NCBI GenBank assembly: GCA_028869135.1
Contig: JAGWTC010000009.1
Coordinates: 29,597 to 93,596 of the forward strand
Direction of reading: 5' to 3'
Length of the DNA stretch: 64,000 nt
Source: Rhodocyclaceae bacterium
GTDB taxonomy: Bacteria > Pseudomonadota > Gammaproteobacteria > Burkholderiales > Rhodocyclaceae
Below are positions 20,330 to 28,995 of the stretch, piece after piece. The notes below the pieces were generated by a model. It had not been told where the DNA came from, did no database searches, and saw nothing but the letters and a program-made list of their open reading frames with translations. Each line of letters begins with the position of its first letter. Within the stretch, counting starts at the first letter, position 1. Both the position numbers and the translations under genes were made by a program.

Positions 20330-21912
20330 AGCTCGGCGAACTGTTCGGCGCGCCGCTGCAACACGCGCCGCCGCCGGAACTGTTTCAACGTCTGCTGCGC
20401 TACTTCAATCTTTACCGTGTCGTCGTGGCCGCGTTCTTCCTGGCGGCGGTGCTGGCTTACGACCTGGCTTCCACCGTCGGCGCGATTTCCGCCGAACGCT
20501 TCACGCGGGTCTGCGCGGCCTATCTGCTTCTGGCGCTTGCGATCCTGGCGTTTTCGGGTCGGGCGACGCGTTTCAACTGGCTGCTGACCGGCGGTGTCGT
20601 GGTCGATACCGTCTGCTTCACGCTGATGATGTCCCAGAGCGGCGGCGTACGCAGCGGCTTTGCCTACATGCTGCTGGTGGCACTGGCCGGCGCCGGCCTG
20701 GTCGGGCAGGGCCGCATGACGCTGTTCCACGCTGCGCTGGCGTCGCTGGCAGTGCTGACCGAGCAAAGCTGGCGTGTGCTGAGCGGTATTGGCGAGTCCC
20801 TGGAGTTCTTTCAGGCGGGCGTGATGAGCCTGGGTTTTTTCGGCACCGCCATTACTGCCCGCTTGCTGGCCAGTCGCGTGGTTGCCAACGAGGAGCTGGC
20901 GCGCCGTCAGGGGGAAGAGTTGGAGGCCCAGTTGCACATCAACCAGCGCGTCATCCGCGATATGCAGGACGGCGTGCTGGTGGTGAATCGCCAGGGCAAG
21001 GTGCGTCAGTACAACCCGCAGGCGGCGGCGCTTTTCGGCGTGAGCGGGCAGGAGCTCGTGCAACTGTCGCAGTTCTCCGCCGTGCTGCAGGAGCGTTTTT
21101 CGGTCTGGTGCGTTGCTGCCCGCGAATGCAGCGAATTGCTGCGCACGGCCGAGGGGCAGCGTCTGCTGCGCGTGCGTTTCCTGCCGCCGGGCGAACGCGG
21201 CAATGCCTTGCTGTATATCGAGGACATGGCGCGGGTTCAGGATCAGGCGCAGCAGATCAAGCTGGCGGCGCTGGGGCGCCTGGCCGCCAATATGGCGCAT
21301 GAAATCCGCAACCCGCTGGCCTCGATCAGCCACGCGGCCGAGCTGCTGGGCGAGGAGCATCACGATGACATGCACATGCGCCTGACCCGCATCATCGGCG
21401 ACAACACCCAGCGCCTGGATCGCATCGTCAATGAGGTCCTGGAGCTGGGCCGCCGAGATCGCACTGCGCCGGAGGTCATCCGCCTCAACGAATTCTGTGC
21501 CGGCTTGCTGGAGGAGCTGTCGCTTAATCACCCGAGCCTGCTGCAGGTCGTGACCTTGCGGCTTGAGCCCGACCTGCTGATCCGTTTCGATCGAGGTCAC
21601 CTGCATCGGGTACTCTCGAATCTGTTGACCAATGCCCTGCGCTATTCGAGCGGTACGGCAGGCGCGATCCAGTTGATCGCGCAGGCGCTGCCGGGCGGCA
21701 ACGTTGAAATACATGTCATTGATGACGGCGCCGGGATCAGCGAAGCGCTGCGTACCCAGATTTTCGAGCCGTTCTTCACGACCCGCACCGGAGGAACCGG
21801 GCTGGGGCTGTATATTGCAAGAGAACTGTGCGAGGCCAATGGCGGCTCCCTTGAGTTGCGGGAGAGCGATTCCGGCGCGCATTTCTGTATCTACGCCCGG
21901 GGAGGGGTATGA
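20326..21912 (+). CDS. pilS: Sensor histidine kinase PilS
   Basis: 528 residues from a GTG that overlaps the preceding TGA; an upstream TTG extension lacks support. The N-terminal 200 residues hold about six membrane helices, typical of PilS. A PAS-like domain follows (MQDGVLVVNRQGKVRQYNP). The kinase core has the H-box AANMAHEIRNPLASISHAAELL, an N-box in LLTNALRYSS, and the G-box TGGTGLGLYIARELCEANGG. It phosphorylates PilR to control type IV pilin transcription. The downstream overlap with pilR is ATGA. Confidence 0.9.
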   Translation: MKLGELFGAPLQHAPPPELFQRLLRYFNLYRVVVAAFFLAAVLAYDLASTVGAISAERFTRVCAAYLLLALAILAFSGRATRFNWLLTGGVVVDTVCFTLMMSQSGGVRSGFAYMLLVALAGAGLVGQGRMTLFHAALASLAVLTEQSWRVLSGIGESLEFFQAGVMSLGFFGTAITARLLASRVVANEELARRQGEELEAQLHINQRVIRDMQDGVLVVNRQGKVRQYNPQAAALFGVSGQELVQLSQFSAVLQERFSVWCVAARECSELLRTAEGQRLLRVRFLPPGERGNALLYIEDMARVQDQAQQIKLAALGRLAANMAHEIRNPLASISHAAELLGEEHHDDMHMRLTRIIGDNTQRLDRIVNEVLELGRRDRTAPEVIRLNEFCAGLLEELSLNHPSLLQVVTLRLEPDLLIRFDRGHLHRVLSNLLTNALRYSSGTAGAIQLIAQALPGGNVEIHVIDDGAGISEALRTQIFEPFFTTRTGGTGLGLYIARELCEANGGSLELRESDSGAHFCIYARGGV

Positions 21913-23273
21913 ACGTACGTCAGGACAGCGGCGAGTCGGGCCGCATGCGGGTACTGGTGGTCGATGATGAGGCCGATATCCGCGAGCTGCTCGATCTGAC
22001 CTTGGCCCGCATGGGCCTGGATGCCGATTGCGCCGCCAATCTGGCCGAGGCGCGCGAGTTTCTGCAACGCGGCCGCTACCAGTTATGCCTGACCGACATG
22101 CGCCTGCCGGATGGCGAAGGGCTTGCGCTGGTGCGTGAGATCGGAGAAGGACGGCTGGATCTGCCGGTGGCCGTGATTACCGCGCATGGGAGCATGGAAA
22201 ACGCCGTCGCCGCGCTCAAGGCCGGCGCTTTCGACTACCTGTCCAAGCCCGTGTCGCTGGATCAATTGCGCGCGCTGGTGCGCGCGGCGCTCGACCTGCC
22301 CCAGTTGCCGCAGACCGTGGCGACCAAGAACGAGGCACCGCTGATAGGCGATTCCGCCGCCATGACCGAGGTGCGCGCCCTGATCGAACGGGTCGCTCGC
22401 AGCCAGGCGCCGGTCTATCTGCACGGCGAGTCCGGCAGCGGCAAGGAGCTGGCAGCGCGCATGATTCATCAGCACAGCGCGCGTCGCGAGCAGCCTTTCA
22501 TCGCCGTCAATTGCGGCGCGATTCCCGAGAGCCTGATGGAGAGCGAGTTCTTCGGCTACAGAAAGGGCGCCTTTACCGGCGCCGACGCCGATCGCGACGG
22601 CTTCTTTCAGGTCGCCAGCGGCGGCACGCTCTTTCTCGACGAGGTGGCCGATCTGCCGCTGTCCATGCAGGTCAAGTTGCTGCGCGCGATCCAGGAGAAA
22701 AAGGTGCGCAAGGTCGGCAGTTCGCAGGAGGAGCCGGTCGATGTGCGCATCCTTTGCGCTACCCACCAGAACCTGAGGGAGCGGGTTGCGGAGGGCAAGT
22801 TCCGCCAGGACCTTTTCTACCGGCTGAATGTCATCGAGGTGCGCATGCCGGCGCTGCGGGATTGTCGCGAGGATATCCCCCTGCTCACGCAGCGCATCGT
22901 CGAGCGCGTGGCCCGACAGTGCGGCCAGCCGGTGCCGCGGCTGACCGCCGACGCCCTGCAGGCCTTGCAGGCCTATCCCTTCCCGGGCAATGTGCGCGAG
23001 CTCGAAAACATCGTCGAGCGGGCGCTGGCATTGCTGGGCGGCGACAGCATCGATGCCGCCGACCTCAATCTGTCGCCGCCGCCGCGCGCCAGCGACAGCG
23101 TGCCGGACGCTGGCAGCGTGGCCTTGCAGGACTATCTGGACGAGGTCGAGCGAAAAGTCATCATCGAAGCGCTGCAGAAAACCGGCTTCAATCGCACCGC
23201 CGCGGCCAAGCTGCTCGGGGTGACCTTCCGTTCTTTGCGTTACCGCATGCAACGTCTGGAAATTAGCGAGTGA
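21909..23273 (+). CDS. pilR: Sigma-54-dependent response regulator PilR (NtrC family)
   Basis: 454 residues. The receiver (about 13-125) has VDDEAD and the phospho-acceptor in CLTDMRLPDGEG. The AAA+ domain has Walker A GESGSGKE, the sigma-54 contact loop KGAFTGA intact, Walker B GGTLFLDEVADLP, and the arginine-rich FPGNVRELENIVERAL. A Fis-type HTH ends the protein (NRTAAAKLLGVTFRSLRYRM). It activates RpoN promoters, in this family pilA; no pilin gene is in the window. The start overlaps pilS, the end overlaps ampD. Confidence 0.92.
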   Translation: MNVRQDSGESGRMRVLVVDDEADIRELLDLTLARMGLDADCAANLAEAREFLQRGRYQLCLTDMRLPDGEGLALVREIGEGRLDLPVAVITAHGSMENAVAALKAGAFDYLSKPVSLDQLRALVRAALDLPQLPQTVATKNEAPLIGDSAAMTEVRALIERVARSQAPVYLHGESGSGKELAARMIHQHSARREQPFIAVNCGAIPESLMESEFFGYRKGAFTGADADRDGFFQVASGGTLFLDEVADLPLSMQVKLLRAIQEKKVRKVGSSQEEPVDVRILCATHQNLRERVAEGKFRQDLFYRLNVIEVRMPALRDCREDIPLLTQRIVERVARQCGQPVPRLTADALQALQAYPFPGNVRELENIVERALALLGGDSIDAADLNLSPPPRASDSVPDAGSVALQDYLDEVERKVIIEALQKTGFNRTAAAKLLGVTFRSLRYRMQRLEISE

Positions 23274-23836
23274 GCAACTGGTTTATCGACGAGCGCGGTT
23301 GGTTGTGCAGCGACGGGCCGACTGAAGGCGAAACGTTTCGCCGCGTCGACTCTCCCAATTTCGAGCCCCGGCCCGAGGGCATGCCGATCGAGCTGCTGGT
23401 CATCCACAACATCAGCCTGCCGCCGGACGAGTTCGGCGGTCCGGGCGTCGAGCAATTGTTTACGAATACCCTCGATCCGGCCGAGCATCCCTATTACGCG
23501 GAAATCCAGGGCATGAAGGTGTCCGCGCATTTCTTCATCCGCCGCGACGGCAGCCTGATCCAGTTCGTTTCCTGTCGGGATCGCGCCTGGCATGCGGGCC
23601 TGTCGCAATGGCAGGGGCGGGATCGCTGCAATGATTTTTCCATCGGCGTTGAACTGGAGGGGTGCGATAGCCGGCCCTTTGCCGACGCGCAATACGCGGC
23701 ACTCAGGCGTCTTTCCGCCGCCTTGCATGCAGCTTATCCCTTGCGGGCCACGGTCGGCCATTCGGAGATAGCGCCCGGCCGCAAAACGGACCCGGGTCCA
23801 TATTTCGACTGGGCGCGGATTCCTCGCATCCAGTGA
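23270..23836 (+). CDS. ampD: 1,6-anhydro-N-acetylmuramyl-L-alanine amidase AmpD
   Basis: 188 residues from a GTG overlapping the pilR stop (GTGA). Zinc ligands are the His in LVIHNISLPP, the His in VGHSEIAPGRKTDPGP and the Asp in KTDPG, all in AmpD context; RAWHAG is also conserved. It is a cytoplasmic enzyme (no signal peptide) that removes the peptide from anhydromuropeptides during wall recycling. AnmK, which handles the released sugar, is at 59881. Low AmpD activity is linked to ampC induction in other bacteria; no ampC is seen here. Confidence 0.94.
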   Translation: MSNWFIDERGWLCSDGPTEGETFRRVDSPNFEPRPEGMPIELLVIHNISLPPDEFGGPGVEQLFTNTLDPAEHPYYAEIQGMKVSAHFFIRRDGSLIQFVSCRDRAWHAGLSQWQGRDRCNDFSIGVELEGCDSRPFADAQYAALRRLSAALHAAYPLRATVGHSEIAPGRKTDPGPYFDWARIPRIQ

Positions 23837-23980
23837 TCCGTGGCAGGTGCGGGGGCGCCGGTTTACCGCCGCCTTGCCGCTGTCTTTTGCCGCTTCGGGG
23901 CCGCCGGTTGTGCGCCTCCATTGCCGCCATGCATCGAAGCCCCTGATTTATCAGGGCATAAAAATATTCGAAAAATCTTC

Positions 23981-24009
23981 TTGCAGATTAAAAATCGACC
24001 CACTAGAAT
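23981..24009 (+). promoter_or_regulatory. nrdAB promoter
   Basis: TTGCAG (23981-23986), 17-base spacer, TAGAAT (24004-24009). The -10 lies inside the first NrdR-type box. Confidence 0.65.
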
Positions 24010-24046
24010 TAGTTGGTCTTGAGTGTTTCAACACTATATCTAGTAG
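24000..24046. promoter_or_regulatory. Tandem NrdR boxes
   Basis: Box 1 (24000-24015) has the core CTAGAATTAG and box 2 (24031-24046, ACACTATATCTAGTAG) the core CTATATCTAG. The cores are 31 bases apart, three helical turns, the usual spacing of paired NrdR boxes. NrdR is the ATP/dATP-sensing repressor of ribonucleotide reductase genes. Box 2 matches the consensus well and box 1 less well. Confidence 0.75.
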
Positions 24047-24071
24047 GTTCTGGGGATTTCTCGGGGTTTTC

Positions 24072-24103
24072 TGTGAGTAAGCCTGTGGGCAAGTTGTGGA
24101 CAA
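24072..24103. promoter_or_regulatory. Three DnaA-box-like sequences (tentative)
   Basis: TGTGAGTAA (24072), TGTGGGCAA (24084) and TGTGGACAA (24095) repeat every 11-12 bases in the same orientation. They differ from TGTGGATAA, the complement of the DnaA box, by two, two and one bases. DnaA regulates nrdAB in E. coli, so a similar role is possible but unproven. Confidence 0.35.
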
Positions 24104-24292
24104 CCAACAGCGTCCGCGGCGGTCCAATCAAGGCAGGAACCGCAGGGAGCCGATAAGCCGGTTTTTCCCCTTCCTCCTTCTTGACTGGGGTACTCCCGGC
24201 CGGGTTTAGTGTGTTTCGCACAGGTAAAAAATAATTTTGCGGCGGGCCAGCCTTTTGCCCGCCAGTTTCTGTTTCACCCCAGGAGATATTTG

Positions 24293-27142
24293 ATGCAGCT
24301 GGAAAACCCAACGCAATCGCATGCTCAACCTGTCCCTCCCGGTTTTACCAATGACCTGATCGACACTTCGGCGCAATCGCTGCAGACCGCGCCCGATATC
24401 AAGGTCATCCGCCGCAACGGTGCGGTGGTCGGTTTCGAGCCGGCCAAGATTTCCATCGCCGTGACCAAGGCCTTTCTGGCCGTGGCCGGCGGCCACGGGG
24501 CAGTCTCGGCGCGTGTGCGTGATCTGGTCGTCCAACTGACCGACAATGTGGTGTCCGCGCTGGTGCGTCGTCAGCCGCACGGCGGCACCTGCCATATCGA
24601 AGACATCCAGGACCAGGTCGAACTGGCCCTGATGCGCTCGGGCGAGCACGACGTTGCCCGCGCCTATGTGCTCTATCGCGAAAAGCGCAACCAGGAGCGG
24701 GCGCAGCAGAAGAAGGCCGCCGCCGAGGTTCAGCCGCTGAACGTGAACGACAACGGCGTCATCCGTCCGCTCGACATGAACGCGCTTAACGCGCTGCTCG
24801 AATCGGCCTGTCATGGGCTGGGCCAGGAAGTCTCGCCCGACGCCATCCTCGAATCCACCCTCAAGAACCTCTACGACGGCGTGTCCATCGAAGAGGTCAG
24901 CAAGTCCGCCATCCTCGCCTCGCGCACCCTGATCGAAGAGGAGCCGGCCTACAGCTATGTCACCGCCCGCCTGCTGCTCGACACCGTGCGCAAGGAAGTG
25001 CTGGGCGAGGCCGCCTCGCAGGCCGCCATGGCGACCAAGTATGCTGAATACTTCCCCGAGTTCATCCGCGTCGGCATCAAGCATGAGCTGCTTGATCCGC
25101 GCCTGGCCCAGTTCGATCTGGCCAAGCTGGGTGAAGCGCTGGACGCCAGCCGCGACCTGCAGTTCGGCTACCTCGGCCTGCAGACCCTCTACGACCGCTA
25201 CTTCCTGCACGTGGACGAGCGCCGCATCGAGCTGCCGCAGGTCTTCTTCATGCGCGTCGCCATGGGTCTTGCCATCAACGAAATCGAGCGCGAAAAGCGC
25301 GCCATCGAGTTCTACAGCGTGCTGTCGACCTTCGACTTCATGAGCTCGACCCCGACCCTGTTCAACTCCGGCACCCTGCATTCGCAGCTGTCTTCCTGCT
25401 ACCTGACCACGGTGTCCGACGATCTCGACGGCATCTACCAGGGCATCAAGGAAAACGCCATGCTGCAGAAGTTCGCCGGCGGCCTGGGCAATGACTGGAC
25501 CCCGGTGCGCGCGCTGAACAGCCGCATCAAGGGTACCAACGGCAAGTCGCAGGGCGTGATCCCCTTCCTCAAGGTGGTGAACGACACCGCCGTCGCTGTG
25601 AACCAGGGCGGCAAGCGCAAGGGCGCCGTCTGTGCCTACCTGGAAACCTGGCACCTGGACATCGAGGAATTCCTCGAGCTGCGCAAGAACACTGGTGACG
25701 ACCGCCGTCGTACCCACGACATGAACAGCGCCAACTGGATTCCCGACCTGTTCATGAAGCGCGTCATGGAAGCCGGCGAGTGGACCCTGTTCTCGCCGTC
25801 GGACGCCCCGGACCTGCACGACAAGTACGGCAAGGAATTCGAGCAGGCCTACACCCGCTACGAGGAAAAGGCCGATCGCGGCGAAATCAAGGTGTTCAAG
25901 CGCGTGCCGGCCATGAGCCTGTGGCGCAAGATGCTGACGATGCTGTTCGAGACCGGTCACCCCTGGATCACCTTCAAGGACCCGTGCAACATCCGCTCGC
26001 CGCAGCAGCACGTCGGCGTGGTGCACAGCTCCAATCTCTGCACCGAGATCACGCTGAACACCTCGGATACCGAAATCGCCGTCTGCAACCTCGGCTCGGT
26101 CAACCTGCTTGCCCACTTGAAGGACGGCAAGCTAGATCACGACAAGCTGCGCCGCACGATCAAGATCGCCATGCGCATGCTCGACAACGTGGTGGACATC
26201 AACTACTACGCCGTCGACAAGGCGCGCAACTCCAACGTGCGTCACCGTCCGGTCGGCATGGGCATCATGTCCTTCCAGGACTGCCTGCACGAGCTGCGCA
26301 TCCCCTACGCCTCGATGGAAGCCGTCGAGTTCGCCGACCGTTCGATGGAAGCCGTCTGCTACTACGCCTACTGGGCCTCGACCGATCTGGCTGAAGAGCG
26401 TGGTCGCTACTCTTCGTTCAAGGGTTCGCTGTGGGATCGCGGCATCCTGCCGCACGACAGCATCGACCTGCTGGCCGAAGAGCGCGGCGGTTATCTGGAC
26501 GTGGATCGCAGCAGCACCATGGACTGGGAGGCCTTGCGCGCCCGTATCGGCGAAGTCGGCATGCGCAACTCGAACTGCATCGCCATCGCCCCGACCGCGA
26601 CCATCTCCAACATCGTCGGCGTGGCCGCCTGTATCGAGCCGGAATATCAGAACCTCTACGTCAAGTCCAACCTGTCGGGCGAGTTCACCATGGCCAACGA
26701 GCACCTGGTCAAGGATCTCAAGAAGCTGGGCCTGTGGGACGAGGTGATGATTGCCGACCTCAAGTACTTCGACGGCTCCCTGGCCCGCATCGACCGCATC
26801 CCGCAAGAGCTGCGCGACCTGTACGCCACCGCCTTCGAAATCGAACCGAGCTGGCTGATCGAAGCCGCCTCGCGTCGCCAGAAGTGGATCGACCAGGCGC
26901 AGTCCCTGAACATCTACATGGCCGGCGCCTCGGGTCGCAAGCTCGACGAGACCTACAAGTTCGCCTGGACCAAGGGCCTGAAGACCACCTACTACCTGCG
27001 TACCCTGGGCGCGACTTCCGCCGAGAAGTCCACCACCAAGGCCGGCGCACTGAACTCGGTGCCTTCGCAGGCCGCTGCTGAGCCTGCCACCGACGCCAAG
27101 TTCTGCTCGATTGACAATCCCGATTGCGAGGCTTGCCAATAG
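24293..27142 (+). CDS. nrdA: Class Ia ribonucleoside-diphosphate reductase, alpha subunit
   Basis: 949 residues; the start at MQLENPTQ is set by AGGAGATATTTG before the ATG. An N-terminal ATP-cone (about 35-130, VIRRNGAVVGFEPAKISIAV) is the allosteric activity site. Catalytic-core motifs include LSSCYLTT, the NLCTEITLNTSD segment with the active-site Cys and Glu, and the glycine-rich PTATISNIVG. The C-terminal tail ends DCEACQ, the CxxC pair that re-reduces the active site. It makes deoxynucleotides with NrdB. It is longer than E. coli NrdA (761), mainly in the N-terminal half. nrdB follows after 190 bases. Confidence 0.97.
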   Translation: MQLENPTQSHAQPVPPGFTNDLIDTSAQSLQTAPDIKVIRRNGAVVGFEPAKISIAVTKAFLAVAGGHGAVSARVRDLVVQLTDNVVSALVRRQPHGGTCHIEDIQDQVELALMRSGEHDVARAYVLYREKRNQERAQQKKAAAEVQPLNVNDNGVIRPLDMNALNALLESACHGLGQEVSPDAILESTLKNLYDGVSIEEVSKSAILASRTLIEEEPAYSYVTARLLLDTVRKEVLGEAASQAAMATKYAEYFPEFIRVGIKHELLDPRLAQFDLAKLGEALDASRDLQFGYLGLQTLYDRYFLHVDERRIELPQVFFMRVAMGLAINEIEREKRAIEFYSVLSTFDFMSSTPTLFNSGTLHSQLSSCYLTTVSDDLDGIYQGIKENAMLQKFAGGLGNDWTPVRALNSRIKGTNGKSQGVIPFLKVVNDTAVAVNQGGKRKGAVCAYLETWHLDIEEFLELRKNTGDDRRRTHDMNSANWIPDLFMKRVMEAGEWTLFSPSDAPDLHDKYGKEFEQAYTRYEEKADRGEIKVFKRVPAMSLWRKMLTMLFETGHPWITFKDPCNIRSPQQHVGVVHSSNLCTEITLNTSDTEIAVCNLGSVNLLAHLKDGKLDHDKLRRTIKIAMRMLDNVVDINYYAVDKARNSNVRHRPVGMGIMSFQDCLHELRIPYASMEAVEFADRSMEAVCYYAYWASTDLAEERGRYSSFKGSLWDRGILPHDSIDLLAEERGGYLDVDRSSTMDWEALRARIGEVGMRNSNCIAIAPTATISNIVGVAACIEPEYQNLYVKSNLSGEFTMANEHLVKDLKKLGLWDEVMIADLKYFDGSLARIDRIPQELRDLYATAFEIEPSWLIEAASRRQKWIDQAQSLNIYMAGASGRKLDETYKFAWTKGLKTTYYLRTLGATSAEKSTTKAGALNSVPSQAAAEPATDAKFCSIDNPDCEACQ

Positions 27143-27173
27143 GCAAGCTCGCAAGCGGGATTGCGGTGAAGGC

Positions 27174-27200
27174 TAACCCGCCGGCAAGGCCGGCGGGTTA
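27174..27200 (+). repeat. Intercistronic hairpin between nrdA and nrdB
   Basis: TAACCCGCCGGC and GCCGGCGGGTTA form a perfect 12-bp stem with a three-base loop. No T-run follows, so it more likely protects or processes the nrdAB mRNA, or partly attenuates it, than terminates. Confidence 0.65.
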
Positions 27201-27332
27201 AGTCCCCGGGACGGGGACGGCCGAAACCACAATCCGGACTGCGGAGCGCGCAGCGCTCCCTGGTGCCAGATCGGTTTAAGAGAACAATTTGACTATCCCG
27301 CCGTCAGAAACATATAGATAGGGAGACAAGTA

Positions 27333-28472
27333 ATGCTGAGTTTTGAAGACAGCACGCCCAACCTGGGCCTGCAAACTGCTGGATCCGTAGCCGCCATGCC
27401 GAAGACCGCCGCCCCTGCCGACGAAGTCCTGACCACCGGTGCCGGCGAGTCCTTCCGTCGCATCCGCGTCGAGGACAAGCGCATCATCAACAGCCCCACC
27501 GACGTGAACCAGTTGGTGCCGTTCAAGTACAAGTGGGCCTGGGAAAAGTATCTGGCCGGCTGCGCTAATCACTGGATGCCGCAGGAAATCAATATGAGCC
27601 GCGACATCGCCCAGTGGAAGGACCCGAACGGTCTGACTCCGGACGAGCGCCGCATCATTACGCGCAATCTGGGCTTCTTCGTCACCGCCGACAGTCTGGC
27701 TGCCAACAACATCGTGCTCGGCACCTATCGCCACATCACCGCGCCCGAGTGCCGCCAGTATCTGCTGCGTCAGGCCTTCGAAGAAGCCATCCACACCCAC
27801 GCCTACCAGTACATCGTGGAGTCGCTGGGTCTGGATGAATCCGAGGTCTTCAATGCCTACCATGAAGTGCCATCGATCCGCGACAAGGACGAGTTCCTGG
27901 TCCCCTTCATCGACGCCATCATGGATCAGAACTTCACGACCGGCACGCCGGAAGCCGACCAGACTTTGCTCAAGAGCCTGATCGTTTTCGCCTGCCTGAT
28001 GGAAGGCCTGTTCTTCTACGTCGGCTTTACCCAGATACTGGCGCTGGGCCGTCAGAACAAGATGACCGGCGCCGCCGAGCAGTACCAGTACATCCTGCGC
28101 GACGAGTCCATGCACTGCAACTTCGGCATCGACCTGATCAACCAGATCAAGCTGGAGAACCCGCATCTGTGGACCGCCACCTTCCGCGAAGAGATCAAGC
28201 AGCTCTTCCTCAAGGCCGTCGAACTTGAGTATCGCTACGCCGAAGACACCATGCCGCGCGGCGTGCTCGGCCTCAACGCACCGATGTTCAAGGGCTATCT
28301 GCGCTTCATCGCCAACCGTCGCGCGCAGCAGATCGGCATCGATCAACTGTTCGAAGGCGAAGAGAATCCCTTCCCGTGGATGAGCGAGATGATCGACCTC
28401 AAGAAGGAGAAGAACTTCTTCGAGACGCGCGTCACCGAATATCAGACCGGCGGTGCGCTGAGCTGGGATTGA
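27333..28472 (+). CDS. nrdB: Class Ia ribonucleoside-diphosphate reductase, beta subunit
   Basis: 379 residues, normal for NrdB. The diiron ligands are seen in the helices [20 protein letters not shown] and [16 protein letters not shown], with a further Glu in [12 protein letters not shown]. The start follows GGGAGACAAGTA. It holds the tyrosyl radical cofactor that starts catalysis in NrdA. The C-terminus ([14 protein letters not shown]) is the usual NrdA-docking tail. It is co-transcribed with nrdA and closed by a terminator at 28523. Confidence 0.97.
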   Translation: MLSFEDSTPNLGLQTAGSVAAMPKTAAPADEVLTTGAGESFRRIRVEDKRIINSPTDVNQLVPFKYKWAWEKYLAGCANHWMPQEINMSRDIAQWKDPNGLTPDERRIITRNLGFFVTADSLAANNIVLGTYRHITAPECRQYLLRQAFEEAIHTHAYQYIVESLGLDESEVFNAYHEVPSIRDKDEFLVPFIDAIMDQNFTTGTPEADQTLLKSLIVFACLMEGLFFYVGFTQILALGRQNKMTGAAEQYQYILRDESMHCNFGIDLINQIKLENPHLWTATFREEIKQLFLKAVELEYRYAEDTMPRGVLGLNAPMFKGYLRFIANRRAQQIGIDQLFEGEENPFPWMSEMIDLKKEKNFFETRVTEYQTGGALSWD

Positions 28473-28522
28473 TCTTCGCAGATGCCCATCCCGCGCGGGT
28501 CTCTGCGAGATACCCGTAATTC

Positions 28523-28552
28523 AAAAACGCCAGACACATGTCGGGCGTTTTT
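28523..28552 (+). terminator. Terminator after nrdB
   Basis: AAAAACGCC, inner GAC/GTC pairing, GGCGTTTTT followed by GTTTTT; 50 bases after the nrdB stop. Confidence 0.88.
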
Positions 28553-28995
28553 GTTTTTGAGCATGCGCCGACATGCGCATCATCGATTCGATGACACGAT
28601 GAACGCGATGTTGGTGACGAGACATTTATGCAACACATCGCGCGCCATCTGATTGCGCGATGTGCGTAAATGTTTGCGCTGCCGCATGTTCGTCGTTAGG
28701 GTTGCGCCTATGAACACGGCAAATGATTTTGTTTGTCGTGTCGTTTGCGGCGAATGAGGTATCCGAATGATCGTGTGCACCGCGCACCTCTCGACGGAAA
28801 TTCTTCGCAAGGAAAGTGCAGGGCTGGTTGCGTGACCCTGCGATCTACCATCGCTTCAATTCGAAATGATGGACGGAAAAACGCAAGGAATTCATCGCTT
28901 TGTTTTGGATTCGCGTGATGAATAATCCATGCTGTAGCAAACTGGGTTGCCGTAGTTAGATCCTTCCCTGTTACTTTTTTTGTTTAAGGAGATTC
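28553..28995. other. Intergenic region upstream of the histone H1-like gene
   Basis: About 440 bases with no convincing ORF. It is less GC-rich than its neighbours and contains the inverted repeat at 28635-28665. AAGGAG before 28996 is the ribosome site of the next gene. The promoter itself is not obvious. Confidence 0.4.
28635..28665. repeat. Perfect inverted repeat upstream of the H1-like gene
   Basis: CACATCGCGC (28635-28644), 11 bases, GCGCGATGTG (28656-28665). Without a T-run it is more like an operator or protein-binding site than a terminator. Confidence 0.55.

Larger units (their letters stand above)
23837..24292. other. Control region upstream of nrdA
   Basis: 456 bases holding the nrdAB promoter with two NrdR-type boxes, a row of DnaA-box-like sequences, and a leader of about 275 bases. 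A small hairpin GGCGGGC/GCCCGCC lies at 24241-24263, just ahead of the AGGAGA ribosome site. The GC-rich part 24110-24190 could fold but matches no riboswitch I recognise. Confidence 0.55.

Noticed and set aside
24110..24240. Cobalamin or other riboswitch in the nrdA leader
   Set aside because: GC-rich folding potential exists, but no conserved riboswitch boxes could be recognised.
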